Source: Nonomuraea solani (GTDB lineage: Bacteria > Actinomycetota > Actinomycetes > Streptosporangiales > Streptosporangiaceae). From it: a stretch of DNA of 64,000 bases. The stretch is from the NCBI RefSeq assembly GCF_900108335.1, contig NZ_FNVT01000027.1, forward strand, positions 57,037 to 121,036, given 5' to 3'. Of this stretch, positions 1-8,388 are shown piece by piece. The position numbers were made by a program, and so were the translations under genes. Position 1 is the stretch's first letter. Each line of letters opens with the position of its first letter. Below the pieces are notes generated by a model. That model saw only the letters and a list, made by a program, of their open reading frames with translations. It searched no databases and was not told where the DNA came from.

Positions 1-1064
1 CAGCGCAGCAGCCGGGCCAGCCCGTCGACGCCCGCGCAGAAGAGGATCACCACGGTGAACGCGCTGTACTGGAAGTCCGCCTGCCACCACTGGCCGCGAT
101 CGGAAAGCATGCGTTCGAGCACGTGCGGCAGCGCCACCAGCGACACCGGCGAGAGCAGGCACAGCAGCAGCGTCGGCCACGCCAGCAGGAACAGCGTGTC
201 GACCTTGGCCTCGTCGCTGAACGGCAGCAGCACGGCGGCGATCGGGTCGCGCAGCAGCCCCATGATCGCGCCGGGCAGGTCGGGGCCGAGATGGTCGTAG
301 GCCCAGAAGTCCTTGGCGTCGCCGCCGAACGAGGTGATCAGCAGCCCGCGGACGAGCAGCACGGCCCCGAGCCCGAACCCCATGGCGATCAGGCCGCGCA
401 GGCGGTCGCCGATGGCGATCAGGCACAGCCCGGCCCCGATCACCATCAGCCCCATGTCCTCCTTGACCAGGAGCAGCGCGATCATCGCGACGAACGCCGG
501 CGGCACCCGGCCGGCGTGGTAGCGCTCGATCATGATGGCGGTGAGCACGGGGACGAACATCACCTCGTGCGCGTCGAACGCGGCGGCCTGCGCGATCGGC
601 CACGACAGCGCGTACGCGACGGACACGAGATAGGCGGGCGCGACCCCCAGCACCCGGCGGGTGAAACGCCACAGGAACGGGATCGCGGCGGCGAACAGCA
701 GCGCCTGCGCGACGATCAGCGTCCCGGGCCCGTCGTGGATCCAGTAGAACGGCGCCAGCGCCGCGTAGACGGGCGAGAAATGATCGGCGAGCTGGAGATA
801 CTCCATGCCCCGCCCGTGGAACATGCCCAGCACGGGAATGTAGGGCGGGCGGAGGTTCGCGTAGTTGCGCACGGCCTGGTCCACGATCACCAGGTCGAAC
901 GAGGTGGCCCGGAAGGTCGCCAGCTTGACCAGGCCCAGAACGGCGTAGGCCACCGCGGCGGCGAGCGCGACTGCGCCCACCCGCCCGCGGTGGCCCGACC
1001 ACTTCTTCCATGGGGAGGGAGCGGCGCTCGCCCCCGTTCGCGCCACGTCTGTCTCACCCGTCAC
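1..1064 (-). CDS. DUF2079 family integral membrane protein, 3' end outside window
   Basis: The minus strand is open from a GTG at 1064 to the window edge (about 354 codons, C-terminus missing). After a short basic N-terminus come a membrane segment, then FDLVIVDQAVRNY, HFSPVY, FDAHEVMF and LLVKEDMGLMV with several hydrophobic segments between. The FDL..xDQ, HFSP and KED motifs are characteristic of DUF2079, a family of polytopic membrane proteins whose biochemical role is not established (they resemble glycosyltransferase-like membrane enzymes). Start choice is weak: GGGGAGG lies about 19 nt before the GTG, and a TTG nine nucleotides upstream is possible. Confidence 0.8.
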   Translation of the reverse strand, partial: MTGETDVARTGASAAPSPWKKWSGHRGRVGAVALAAAVAYAVLGLVKLATFRATSFDLVIVDQAVRNYANLRPPYIPVLGMFHGRGMEYLQLADHFSPVYAALAPFYWIHDGPGTLIVAQALLFAAAIPFLWRFTRRVLGVAPAYLVSVAYALSWPIAQAAAFDAHEVMFVPVLTAIMIERYHAGRVPPAFVAMIALLLVKEDMGLMVIGAGLCLIAIGDRLRGLIAMGFGLGAVLLVRGLLITSFGGDAKDFWAYDHLGPDLPGAIMGLLRDPIAAVLLPFSDEAKVDTLFLLAWPTLLLCLLSPVSLVALPHVLERMLSDRGQWWQADFQYSAFTVVILFCAGVDGLARLLR

Positions 1065-1156
1065 GAGCAGCAAGACTAGAACGAATCCTCCCCAACCTGA
1101 CGCGGCCGCCGCCCCAGCCTGCCCCCCACAGGTGGTGTACGGCGGCCGCGAGCCCG

Positions 1157-1531
1157 TCAGGTGCAGGCAGAGGTGATCTTGGTCTGGAAGCCCGTGATCT
1201 TGCCGGTGAACTCGGTGGCCTTGCCCAGGTCACCGTCCTCAAGAGTGCTGAAACCGGCGGCGAGGTCGTTCAGCGCGGCGGCGACTTCGCCGTCGTACTT
1301 GCCGGCCAGTTCCTTGGTCTTGTCCGCCGCGGACTTCGAGGCGTCCCCAAGGGCCTTGGTGTCCGTGGCATTCGCGGTGATCGCGCTGGTCCACTCGGTG
1401 ACGATCTTGCTCGCGTCATTGGCGGCGGTGTTGCAGTCAACGGCCTGGCCAAGCGCACCACAGGCGGTGGTGAGGGCGGCAAGAGTCAGCGTCGCGGCCG
1501 CGACGGCCAGGCGACGACGAGGGGGAGTCAT
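1157..1531 (-). CDS. small secreted lipoprotein
   Basis: 124 aa. The N-terminus has three arginines, a hydrophobic stretch and a lipobox LTTAC with the acylated cysteine at about residue 24, so export and lipid anchoring are expected. The mature part is a soluble, Ala/Lys/Asp/Thr-rich chain of about 100 residues, probably helical, with two further cysteines (near the start and end) that could form a disulfide. I recognise no domain. It stands alone between the DUF2079 gene and the TetR gene, all on the minus strand. Function unknown. Confidence 0.75.
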   Translation of the reverse strand: MTPPRRRLAVAAATLTLAALTTACGALGQAVDCNTAANDASKIVTEWTSAITANATDTKALGDASKSAADKTKELAGKYDGEVAAALNDLAAGFSTLEDGDLGKATEFTGKITGFQTKITSACT

Positions 1532-1620
1532 GTTCCGTGCCCTTCGTAGGTTTAGCGAACGAAGGGAACATTATGGGCCAGGACTTGACCATCGCTTGCA
1601 CCCCACTAACACCACGGGTA

Positions 1621-2184
1621 TCAAGTGGCCGTAAAGCCGTGCAGGAGGACCCGCACGATCTCCTCCGGTTCCGGCAGGGGAAGATCCAGGAGCCCACGGT
1701 AGGCGACGAATCCGGCGAACAGGTCTGTGAGCAGCCACAAGTCGGCTTTCGGCGGCAGTTCGCCGCGTTCGATGGCGCGCTCGTACACGACCCATGAGCG
1801 CCGCATCCGGGTGCGCATGCCGGTGCGGATGATCTCGGCGACCGCGGGGTCGCGGCCGGCCTCGCCGAACACCTGCCTGGCCATGCGCGACACCTCCGGG
1901 AACCGCCAGAGGGCGAGGGTGTCCGCGACCACCACCCGCAGGTCGCCCTCCAGGGAGCCGGTGTCGGGGACGGCGACGTGCGTGTCCATGAGGCCGGTGA
2001 TGGTTTCGAGGAGCATGTCGCGCTTGGTGGCGTAACGCCGGAACACGCTCGCCCTGCCCACGCCTGCCGCGGCGGCGACGTCGTCCATGGTGAAGTCGAG
2101 GCCGTGGGAGAGCAGCAGCCCGGTGGCGGCCTGCCTGATGCGGTGATCGACCGTCGGGTCGGGTTTGCGGCCGCGCGCGGACAT
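1621..2184 (-). CDS. TetR family transcriptional regulator
   Basis: 187 aa. Residues about 12-60 form the TetR DNA-binding domain (FTMDDVAAAAGVGRASVFRRY, then the KRDMLLE segment of helix 4); the rest is a helical ligand-binding and dimerisation domain of normal size. It is transcribed divergently from the FAD monooxygenase at 2235, with only 50 bp between them, and a perfect 15-bp inverted repeat lies in that gap. The usual reading is a local repressor of the monooxygenase and of itself, induced by the enzyme's substrate or a related compound. The ligand cannot be told from sequence. Confidence 0.9.
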   Translation of the reverse strand: MSARGRKPDPTVDHRIRQAATGLLLSHGLDFTMDDVAAAAGVGRASVFRRYATKRDMLLETITGLMDTHVAVPDTGSLEGDLRVVVADTLALWRFPEVSRMARQVFGEAGRDPAVAEIIRTGMRTRMRRSWVVYERAIERGELPPKADLWLLTDLFAGFVAYRGLLDLPLPEPEEIVRVLLHGFTAT

Positions 2185-2187
2185 TGT

Positions 2188-2202
2188 GATACTCCTAGTA
2201 TC
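2188..2202. promoter_or_regulatory. inverted-repeat operator between tetR-type gene and monooxygenase
   Basis: GATACT-CCT-AGTATC is a perfect inverted repeat (6-bp arms, 3-bp centre). A further GATACT half-site follows at once (2204-2209). It sits four bases upstream of the TetR start and 33 bp before the monooxygenase start, the expected place for a TetR operator controlling both. Binding is inferred. Confidence 0.6.
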
Positions 2203-2234
2203 TGATACTGCCAGTCTCGGTTATGGGGGTCGTA

Positions 2235-3326
2235 ATGAGAGTAATCGTGATCGGCGCGGGCGTCGCGGGGCTCGCCCTGGCGCGCGGGCTGCTCAACGCC
2301 GGGCACGAGGCCGAGGTCTACGAGGAGGCCCCCGAATTGCGTACGGCCGGGGGCTCGGTGTCGCTCTGGCCCGGCAGCACGGCCATCCTCGATGAGCTCA
2401 AGGCCGATCACACGGGCGTCGGGCGGCGGCTGGAGACCCTGGAGTCGTGGTCCGGCGACGGGCGCGAGCTGCTCACCATCGACCTGACCGCGGCCGAGCG
2501 CCGCTACGGCCACCCCAGCGTGCACGTGGCCAGGAGCGAGCTGGTCGAGCTGCTCGCCGACGGGGTGCCGGTGACCTACGGCATGCCCGTCGAGCACGTG
2601 GTGCCCGAGCGCGCCGAGGCGCGGCTGGCCGATGGGCGTACGGTGCGCGGCGACGTGCTGGTCGGCGCGGACGGCCGCCGGTCGGTGGTGCGCAGGGCGC
2701 TGTGGGGCGACGATCCCGCCAAACTGAGCGGCTGGGTCACCTGGCAGGGCTTCACCACCATGCCCACCGCGCTGACCGAGACGCACAGGGCCGTGATGAT
2801 CGCCGGCGCGAAGGGGTTGTGCGGGCTGATCCCGGCGGGCCAGGGCCGGCTGCTGTGGTGGTTCGACGTCAGGTCGGCGCCGGGGGAGCCGTTCTGGGGT
2901 GACGACACGCGGGTGGTGGAGCGGCTGCGGGAGCGGTTCGGCGGCTGGGCGGAGCCGGTGCCCGGCATCCTGGAGACGATCACGGACATCGACTTCTTCC
3001 CGCACCACCGGCACGTCATCCCGCCGGTCTGGGGCAAGGGGCCGACCACGCTGGCCGGCGACTCCGCGCACACCATGCCGCCCACCATGGCCCAGGGCGC
3101 GAACCAGGCGCTGGAGGACGCCTGGCTGCTGGCCGGGTCGCTCGGCGATCTGCGCGGCTACGAGCGGGCCCGGTCGAAGGTGGCGCGCAGGCCCGCCAGG
3201 CTGGCCGCGACAGAGGCCACCAACATGCAGCGGCCGATGGTGGAGCTGCTGTCCGACAGGTTCGTGACCAGGCTGTACACCACGCTGCTGCGCAGGTACA
3301 GCAACTACCTCTTGACAGCCTCCTGA
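2235..3326 (+). CDS. FAD-dependent monooxygenase (PHBH fold)
   Basis: 363 aa. Rossmann motif VIGAGVAGLALARGL at the N-terminus binds the ADP part of FAD; GDVLVGADGRRSVVR is the DG motif; TTLAGDSAHTMPPTMAQGANQALEDA is, in pieces, the GD motif that contacts the FAD ribityl chain. These three identify the class A flavoprotein monooxygenase family, which hydroxylates aromatic or polyketide-like substrates with NAD(P)H and oxygen. The start at 2235 is preferred because GGGGG lies 5 nt upstream; an upstream ATG at 2223 is in frame. Partner: the divergent TetR. A Rieske oxygenase follows, so both may act on one substrate, but that is inference. Confidence 0.88.
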   Translation: MRVIVIGAGVAGLALARGLLNAGHEAEVYEEAPELRTAGGSVSLWPGSTAILDELKADHTGVGRRLETLESWSGDGRELLTIDLTAAERRYGHPSVHVARSELVELLADGVPVTYGMPVEHVVPERAEARLADGRTVRGDVLVGADGRRSVVRRALWGDDPAKLSGWVTWQGFTTMPTALTETHRAVMIAGAKGLCGLIPAGQGRLLWWFDVRSAPGEPFWGDDTRVVERLRERFGGWAEPVPGILETITDIDFFPHHRHVIPPVWGKGPTTLAGDSAHTMPPTMAQGANQALEDAWLLAGSLGDLRGYERARSKVARRPARLAATEATNMQRPMVELLSDRFVTRLYTTLLRRYSNYLLTAS

Positions 3327-3340
3327 GGCCAACTGACTAT
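3312..3340 (+). promoter_or_regulatory. candidate sigma70-type promoter for the Rieske oxygenase
   Basis: TTGACA (3312-3317), 17-bp spacer, GACTAT (3335-3340). The -35 is a perfect consensus and lies inside the last codons of the monooxygenase, suggesting the Rieske gene has its own promoter. Confidence 0.4.
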
Positions 3341-3361
3341 GTCGCATATAGAGCAACTCGG

Positions 3362-3374
3362 TGCGTAATACGCA
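3362..3374. promoter_or_regulatory. 13-bp palindrome in the Rieske gene leader
   Basis: TGCGTA-A-TACGCA is a perfect palindrome placed about 25 bp after the candidate -10 and just before the GAGGTG ribosome site. An imperfect CTAT..ATAG repeat overlaps the -10 (3337-3351). Position suggests an operator for a dimeric repressor; no regulator gene is adjacent except the TetR protein, whose own presumed operator is different. Confidence 0.4.
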
Positions 3375-3388
3375 ACAAGAGGTGTCGG

Positions 3389-4492
3389 TTGACCAGCTTG
3401 ATCTCCACGCTTCCCGGCCGTTCGTACACCGATCCCGAGGTGTTCGCGGAAGAGCAGGCCAGGATCTTCGAAAACCTCTGGTTCTGCGCGGTCAAGGCCG
3501 AGGACCTGCCGAAACCGGGCGCGTTCAAGACGGTCCAGATCGGCCGCGAGAGCGTGATCGTCGTACGCGGCCGCGACGACCGCCTGCGCGCCTTCCTCAA
3601 CGTCTGCCGCCACCGCGGCGCCCGCTTGTGCGTGGAGGACGCGGGCGAGGTCAGGAGAACGATCAGGTGCGCGTACCACGCCTGGTCCTACGACCTCGAC
3701 GGCCGCCTGGCGGCCGCGCCCAACCTGGCCAAGATGCCCGACATCGACCGGGCCGAGTACGGCCTGGTCCCCGTGCACCTGCGTGAATGGCTGGGTTACG
3801 CCTGGTTATGCCTGGCCGCGGAGCCGCCCTCGTTCGAGGAGACCGTCACCCACTCGGCCACCGAACGTCTCGGCGACCCGGCCGCCATCGAGCGCTACCA
3901 CGTGGACAAGCTGGCCCTCGGCCGCCGCGTCGTCTACGACGTCAGGGCCAACTGGAAGCTCATCGTCGAGAACTTCATGGAGTGCTACCACTGCGCCACC
4001 ATCCACCCGGAGCTGACCGCCGTGCTGCCGGAGTTCGCCGGGGGGTACGCGGCGCAGTATTACGTCGGGCACGGCGCCGAGTTCGCCGCGCGGGCCGAGG
4101 GGTTCACCGTGGACGGCAGCCGGGGGTTCGGCAAGCTGCCCGACGTCTCCGAGGACCAGGACCGCCGCTACTACGCGATCACCGTCAAGCCGCAGGTGTT
4201 CGTCAACCTGGTGCCCGACCACGTGATCGTGCACCGGATGTTCCCGATGGCCGTGGACAGGACCGTCGTGGAGTGCGACTGGCTCTACCACCCCGACGTC
4301 GTCGCCTCGGGCGCCGACCTGTCGCTGTCGGTCGAGTTGTTCCACCGGGTCAACGAGCAGGACTTCGACGCCTGCGAACGCACCCAGCCGGGGATGTCGT
4401 CACGGGCGTACCGGGCGGGCGGGGTGCTCGTGCCCAGCGAGCACCACATCTCGCTCTTCCATCAGTGGGTGAACCAGCGCTTGCGCGGATAG
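3389..4492 (+). CDS. Rieske non-haem iron oxygenase, alpha subunit
   Basis: 367 aa. The N-terminal Rieske [2Fe-2S] domain has C73-x-H75 and C94-x2-H97 (CRHRG, CAYHAW). The catalytic domain shows the mononuclear iron motif ENFMECYHCATIHPEL with H201 and H206. This spacing and the ECYHC..HPEL signature fit the group that includes choline, carnitine and glycine-betaine monooxygenase oxygenase subunits, as well as aromatic-ring hydroxylases; substrate is not resolved. The start is a TTG with GAGGTG 4 nt upstream. No reductase or ferredoxin gene is next to it, so electrons must come from elsewhere. Its last 31 bp overlap the convergent DUF1707 gene. Confidence 0.87.
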   Translation: MTSLISTLPGRSYTDPEVFAEEQARIFENLWFCAVKAEDLPKPGAFKTVQIGRESVIVVRGRDDRLRAFLNVCRHRGARLCVEDAGEVRRTIRCAYHAWSYDLDGRLAAAPNLAKMPDIDRAEYGLVPVHLREWLGYAWLCLAAEPPSFEETVTHSATERLGDPAAIERYHVDKLALGRRVVYDVRANWKLIVENFMECYHCATIHPELTAVLPEFAGGYAAQYYVGHGAEFAARAEGFTVDGSRGFGKLPDVSEDQDRRYYAITVKPQVFVNLVPDHVIVHRMFPMAVDRTVVECDWLYHPDVVASGADLSLSVELFHRVNEQDFDACERTQPGMSSRAYRAGGVLVPSEHHISLFHQWVNQRLRG

Positions 4493-5019
4493 CGCACGGT
4501 GAGGCCGCCGTATTTGGTCTTGCCGCTGACCACCACGGAGAGGTGGCCGGGGCGGGGCCTGCCCGGCACCTCGGACGTCGCGGTCCTGCCCCAGTCGCTG
4601 CGGAAGGCGTCCACGTTGACCGACGCGCCCTCGGGCAGAATGATCTTGGCGGAGCCGTAGTCGAGCGCCAGCTCGATCTCCACGACGGAGTGCGCGATGA
4701 CGGCCTCGGACAGATCGAGCTCGACGCTGCCGTACTTCGAGGTGACCCGCATCCGCCGGGGCACGGACCAGTCGCCCGAGCGCTTGATGTTGCCGTTCTT
4801 CGAGTCGAGCTCGACCACCTCTGGGACGGGCGGGGCGTGCTCGGCCGGCAGGTCGGTCACCAGGCCCAGCAGATCGCCGTACGTCTTCGCGGTCAGGGCG
4901 ATCTCGAGCCGGTCCTCGAGCTCCAACTGATTGAGACGGCCTTCGCTGAATGCGTGCTGTAGCTGCTGTGCGGTGCGCTCTCGGTCCTCGTCGGAGACCC
5001 GCATCTGCATTTCTGGCAT
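4462..5019 (-). CDS. DUF1707 domain protein with LiaF-like C-terminal part
   Basis: 185 aa. Residues about 6-58 (MRVSDEDRERTAQQLQHAF ... LEDRLEIALTAKTYGDLLGLVTDLP) are a clear DUF1707 domain, a SHOCT-like helical module common in actinobacteria. The C-terminal half is a beta-rich repeat pattern (KYGSVELDLS, DYGSAKIILPEG, SGKTKYGGLTVRYP) like the cell-wall-stress DUF2154/LiaF-type domain. No membrane segment is seen. The gene ends inside the tail of the Rieske gene on the other strand. Function unknown; a role in envelope stress is only a family-based guess. Confidence 0.82.
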   Translation of the reverse strand: MPEMQMRVSDEDRERTAQQLQHAFSEGRLNQLELEDRLEIALTAKTYGDLLGLVTDLPAEHAPPVPEVVELDSKNGNIKRSGDWSVPRRMRVTSKYGSVELDLSEAVIAHSVVEIELALDYGSAKIILPEGASVNVDAFRSDWGRTATSEVPGRPRPGHLSVVVSGKTKYGGLTVRYPRKRWFTH

Positions 5020-5200
5020 GTCCCGAGCATAGGTTCGCAGGGCTCAGAACGGGAGGCGCCGGCCAGATGGTGTCCGCAGATCGAGAGGTAGGGGCCGTTG
5101 TCCGGGGCGGGGGCGTTGGATGACCTGGACTCTCTTCACAACTTATTAGGTACCCAACGGATTGCCTTGAACTCCTCATCCTTGGGTAGCGTGAGGCGTG

Positions 5201-6133
5201 ATGTCAGCGGACCCGTTCGTACATCCGGCGCTCTTCTACCGGGGCGACCGGCACTACACCGCTGCCACCACGGCTTTCATCCGCGCCGGGCTGGCCGCTG
5301 GTGAGCCGGTGGCGGTGGCCGTGCCGGCCCGGAATCTCGCCCTGATCGAAAAGGAACTGGGCGCGGACGCGGGCGATGTGCTGCTGCTCGACATGGGCAA
5401 GGCGGGGCGCAACCCCGGGCGGATCATCCCGGCCGTGCTGCGCGACTTCGCCGACCGGCATCCCGGCGGGGGCCACGTGCGGATCATCGGCGAGCCGATC
5501 TGGCCCGATCGCACGGCGACCGAATATCCGGCCTGCGCCCAGCACGAGGCGCTGATCAACCTGTCGTTCGCGGGGCAGGCCGTGACGATCCTGTGCCCGT
5601 ACGATGTCGAGAACCTGACCTCCGAGGTGGTCCTGGAGGCGGCCCGCACCCATCCCGTGCTGCAGGACGACTCGGGAGAGTGGGCCAGCGACGACTACGC
5701 GCCCGAGCTGGTGATCGACGGGCACAACCGGGCGCTCGACGAGCCCGCCGAGTTCACCTCCGTGCGGTTCGACAACACCAACCTGTCGGCGGCGCGCGGG
5801 CTGGCCGCGCGGGAGGCCGCCGCGATGGGGTTCGACCACGACCGGATCGACGACATCCGGCTGGCGGTGGCCGAGCTGGGCGCCAACAGCCTGGACCATG
5901 GGGGCGGGTCGGGGACGGTCCGGGTGTGGCGGGCCGATGGGCTGCTGGTGTGCGAGGTCACCGACAAGGGGCACATCACCGACCCGCTGGCGGGGCGGCG
6001 GCCCGTCGATCCGCGGGAGGCCGGGTCCCGGGGGCTGCTGATCGTCAACCTGCTCAGTGACCTCGTACGGGTGCACACGCGGCCTGGGGGGACGACGATC
6101 CGGATCTACTTCGACCCCCGCCCGTCCGGCTGA
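5201..6133 (+). CDS. MEDS domain plus anti-sigma-type ATPase (regulatory protein)
   Basis: 310 aa. Residues 1-165 match the MEDS (DcmR-type sensory) domain: FVHPALFYRGDRHYTAATTAF, HVRIIGEPIW and QAVTILCPYD are typical. Residues 195-305 are a Bergerat-fold HATPase of the RsbW/SpoIIAB type (LAVAELGANSLDHGGG as N-box, LLVCEVTDKGHITDP as G1 box, GSRGLLIVNLLSD). In Streptomyces such two-domain proteins act as sensor/anti-sigma regulators. GTG at 5198 is an alternative start; ATG 5201 has GTGAGG 4 nt upstream. Stand-alone gene; partners could include the STAS protein at 11445 but nothing shows this. Confidence 0.85.
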   Translation: MSADPFVHPALFYRGDRHYTAATTAFIRAGLAAGEPVAVAVPARNLALIEKELGADAGDVLLLDMGKAGRNPGRIIPAVLRDFADRHPGGGHVRIIGEPIWPDRTATEYPACAQHEALINLSFAGQAVTILCPYDVENLTSEVVLEAARTHPVLQDDSGEWASDDYAPELVIDGHNRALDEPAEFTSVRFDNTNLSAARGLAAREAAAMGFDHDRIDDIRLAVAELGANSLDHGGGSGTVRVWRADGLLVCEVTDKGHITDPLAGRRPVDPREAGSRGLLIVNLLSDLVRVHTRPGGTTIRIYFDPRPSG

Positions 6134-6160
6134 CCGGCCGCTTTTCCGTCACCCCCGTGG

Positions 6161-7135
6161 TCAGCGTTCGACCTCGGTCATGCTGGGGTAGCGGGCCCCG
6201 CGTACGGCGTCCGCCGGGACGGCCGTGACCAGTGCGTTCAGTTGCTCGGGGGTCAGGGTGACGCCGTCGGCGGCGGCGTTCTCCTCCAGGTAGCGCAGCC
6301 GCTTGGTGCCCGGGATCGGGACGATGTCGTCGCCCTGGGCGAGCAGCCAGGCCAGGGAGATCTGCGCCGCCGTCACCCCGGCGGCGTCGGCGATCTTCTT
6401 CACCTCGTCCGCCAGCGCCCGGTTGTGCTCGGCGTTCTCGCCCATGATGCGCGGCATGTGGCGGCGGAAGTCGTCGGCGGGCAGCTCGTCGGCGCTCGGC
6501 AGCGCGGCCGACAGCAGCCCCCGGCTGATCGGCGAGTACGCCACCAGCCCGACCCCCAGCTCCCTGGCCGCCGGCAGGATCTCCGCCTCCAGCCCCCGCG
6601 TGAACAGTGAGTACTCGCTCTGCAGGGCCGCGATCGGGTGCACGGCGACCGCGGCGCGCAGGGTGTCCGCGCTCACCTCCGACAGGCCCAGGTGGCCCAC
6701 CTTGCCCTGCCGTACCAGCTCGGCCATGGCGCCGACCGACTCGTCGATCGGCACGTCCGGGTTGCGGCGGTGCATGTAGTAGAGATCGATGTGGTCGACA
6801 CCGAGGCGGCGGAGCGAGGCGTCGCAGGCCGCCCTGATGTACTCGGGGCTGTTCTGGATCGTGCGGCCGGAGCCGTCGCGCTGGATGCCGAACTTGGTGG
6901 CCAGCACGACCTCGTCGCGCCGGTCCGCGATGGCCCGGCCGACCAGTTCCTCGTTGGCGCCCCTGCCGTACATGTCGGCGGTGTCCAGAAAATTCATGCC
7001 CAGGTCGAGAGCGCGGTGAATGACCGCGATCGACTCTTTCTCGTCACCCTGGCCGTAGAACTCCGACATGCCCATGCAGCCGAGACCGAGCGCGGAGACC
7101 TGGAGTCCGTTCGTGCCGAGCGTGCGCCTGTTCAC
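6161..7135 (-). CDS. aldo/keto reductase
   Basis: 324 aa, full length for the NADPH-dependent AKR superfamily. Catalytic tetrad visible: D51 and Y56 in FLDTADMYG, Lys in VVLATKFG, His in YYMHRRNP. The C-terminal IPGTKRLRYLEEN is the cofactor-binding segment. The sequence is closest in style to the yhdN/AKR11-13 group. The true start is GTG at 7135: its first bases overlap the TGA of the MerR gene (GTGA), so the two are translationally coupled. An upstream reading with a 70-residue Arg/Pro-rich extension is a frame shadow of MerR and is not used. Reduction of aldehydes or ketones is expected; substrate unknown. Confidence 0.9.
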   Translation of the reverse strand: MNRRTLGTNGLQVSALGLGCMGMSEFYGQGDEKESIAVIHRALDLGMNFLDTADMYGRGANEELVGRAIADRRDEVVLATKFGIQRDGSGRTIQNSPEYIRAACDASLRRLGVDHIDLYYMHRRNPDVPIDESVGAMAELVRQGKVGHLGLSEVSADTLRAAVAVHPIAALQSEYSLFTRGLEAEILPAARELGVGLVAYSPISRGLLSAALPSADELPADDFRRHMPRIMGENAEHNRALADEVKKIADAAGVTAAQISLAWLLAQGDDIVPIPGTKRLRYLEENAAADGVTLTPEQLNALVTAVPADAVRGARYPSMTEVER

Positions 7136-7482
7136 ATCAGCTCCCGGTAATTGTCGATCTTGTAGTCCAGCACCTTCAGGTCCTGGGTCAGCTCGGCGAT
7201 CCTGGACCGTACGCGCTCCCGGTGCAGCTCCAGCATGTGCATGCGCTCGGTGGCGGTGTGGTCGCCCATGCGCCGCAGCTCCGCGTACCGGCACATGTCG
7301 GCGATCGGCATGCCCGTCGTCCGCAGCTTGAGGAGGAACTCCAGCCACTGGAGGTCCTCCTCCGCGTAGTCGCGGTGCCCGCTGCCGTCGCGTCCCACGG
7401 AGTGGATGAGCCCGATACGCTCGTAGTAGCGCAGCGTGTGAGCGCTCAGCCCGGATCGCCGGGCGGCCTCCTGGATCGTCAT
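7132..7482 (-). CDS. MerR family transcriptional regulator
   Basis: 116 aa. N-terminal winged HTH of the MerR family (TIQEAARRSGLSAHTLRYYERIGL) followed by the second wing HRDYAEEDLQWLEFLLKLR and a dimerisation coiled coil (about 75-112). No metal-binding cysteines at the C-terminus, so it belongs to the organic-ligand or oxidative-stress type rather than metal sensors. It overlaps the aldo/keto reductase start by 4 nt, which suggests it controls that operon. Confidence 0.9.
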   Translation of the reverse strand: MTIQEAARRSGLSAHTLRYYERIGLIHSVGRDGSGHRDYAEEDLQWLEFLLKLRTTGMPIADMCRYAELRRMGDHTATERMHMLELHRERVRSRIAELTQDLKVLDYKIDNYRELM

Positions 7483-7596
7483 GAGTCCAGGTTCACCCTT
7501 CGAGCGCGCTCTAAGTCAAATCGGGTGCCGCCTCCCGTACCCACCCTGAGGGGGCAGGCCCTACCCAGGGTCACGTCCGCGCAGGTCATCGGTCAT

Positions 7597-7632
7597 CCCT
7601 AGGGGATCACCAGACCAAGGTATTAGGGGATC
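7597..7632. promoter_or_regulatory. CCCTAGGG palindrome and AGGGGATC direct repeat upstream of DUF998 gene
   Basis: In the 214-bp gap between the MerR gene and the DUF998 gene, CCCTAGGG (7597-7604) is followed by the direct repeat AGGGGATC at 7601-7608 and 7625-7632 (24 bp apart). Similar CCCTA/TAGGG elements recur before the next two genes (8352-8376, 8882-8895). A shared regulator is possible but unproven. Confidence 0.3.
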
Positions 7633-7696
7633 CTTCAGGGCCGGTTCGGGAGCATCTCCGATACTGGTCAAGGCCGCATTCCTCGACCTTTGACTC

Positions 7697-8320
7697 ATGA
7701 AGGGATTGCTTGTCGGCGGGTTCGCGGCCATCGGCACCGGAAGCGGTGCCATGCTCACTTTGCACGCCGGGTCGGATCTCGACCCGTTGCACAGCGTGAT
7801 CAGCGAGTACGTCTGGCAGTCGGCCGGTTGGCTGCTGCCGGCCTCGCTGACGCTCTTCGCCGTCGGCTCGGCACTGATCGCCGAGGCGCTGCGCCGGGCC
7901 GGGATGAGCCGGTGGGTCGTCGCGCTGCTGGTGGCGTGGGGGGCGAGCATGTTCCTCATCGGGGCGTTCCCCACCGACCGGCCGGGCGTGCCGCTGTCGT
8001 TGTCGGGCGGCATCCACCGCTATGCGGCCTTCGCCGCCTTCCTGATGATGCCCGCGGCGGGCATGCTGCTGGCCAAGGCCAAGATCCGGTACGCCAAGGC
8101 GGTGCGCATCCTCAGCGCGATCGCGCTGGGCGCGCTGGTGCTGGTCGTGATCCCGTACGTAGTGCGGATGTTCGGCATCCCGATGACCAACGACGACATC
8201 CCCGCCGGGCTGACCCAGCGGGCCGTGGTCGTCACCGAGCTGGGCGTGCTGGCCCTGGCCGGACTGTCGATGCTCAAGCCGTCGGCCCGGCGCGGCGTCT
8301 CGCCCGCCCTGGCCGCCTGA
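7697..8320 (+). CDS. DUF998 family membrane protein
   Basis: 207 aa with six predicted membrane helices. The N-terminal segment DLDPLHSVISEYVWQSAGWL matches the HxxSEY-type motif of DUF998, and FLIGAFPTDRPG plus IHRYAAFAAFLMMP are the other conserved loops of the family. Biochemical role is unknown. It is followed after 69 bp by a universal stress protein gene on the same strand; a strong inverted repeat separates them. Confidence 0.82.
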   Translation: MKGLLVGGFAAIGTGSGAMLTLHAGSDLDPLHSVISEYVWQSAGWLLPASLTLFAVGSALIAEALRRAGMSRWVVALLVAWGASMFLIGAFPTDRPGVPLSLSGGIHRYAAFAAFLMMPAAGMLLAKAKIRYAKAVRILSAIALGALVLVVIPYVVRMFGIPMTNDDIPAGLTQRAVVVTELGVLALAGLSMLKPSARRGVSPALAA

Positions 8321-8351
8321 CGATCATCAGGCGTGAAAGCCGCCTCGCTGG

Positions 8352-8376
8352 AAAGAGGTAGGGCCCCTACCTCTTT
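8352..8376. promoter_or_regulatory. 25-bp perfect inverted repeat upstream of universal stress protein
   Basis: Arms AAAGAGGTAGGG and CCCTACCTCTTT (12 bp each) flank one C. It ends directly before the GGAG ribosome site (8377-8380) of the next gene. As DNA it could be an operator; as RNA, a 12-bp hairpin next to the ribosome site, or a terminator of the DUF998 gene (no long T run follows). Confidence 0.6.
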
Positions 8377-8388
8377 GGAGTGGCCGAG

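Noticed and set aside
1437..3356. 639-codon minus-strand frame
   Set aside because: Shadow over the monooxygenase and TetR genes, both well supported.
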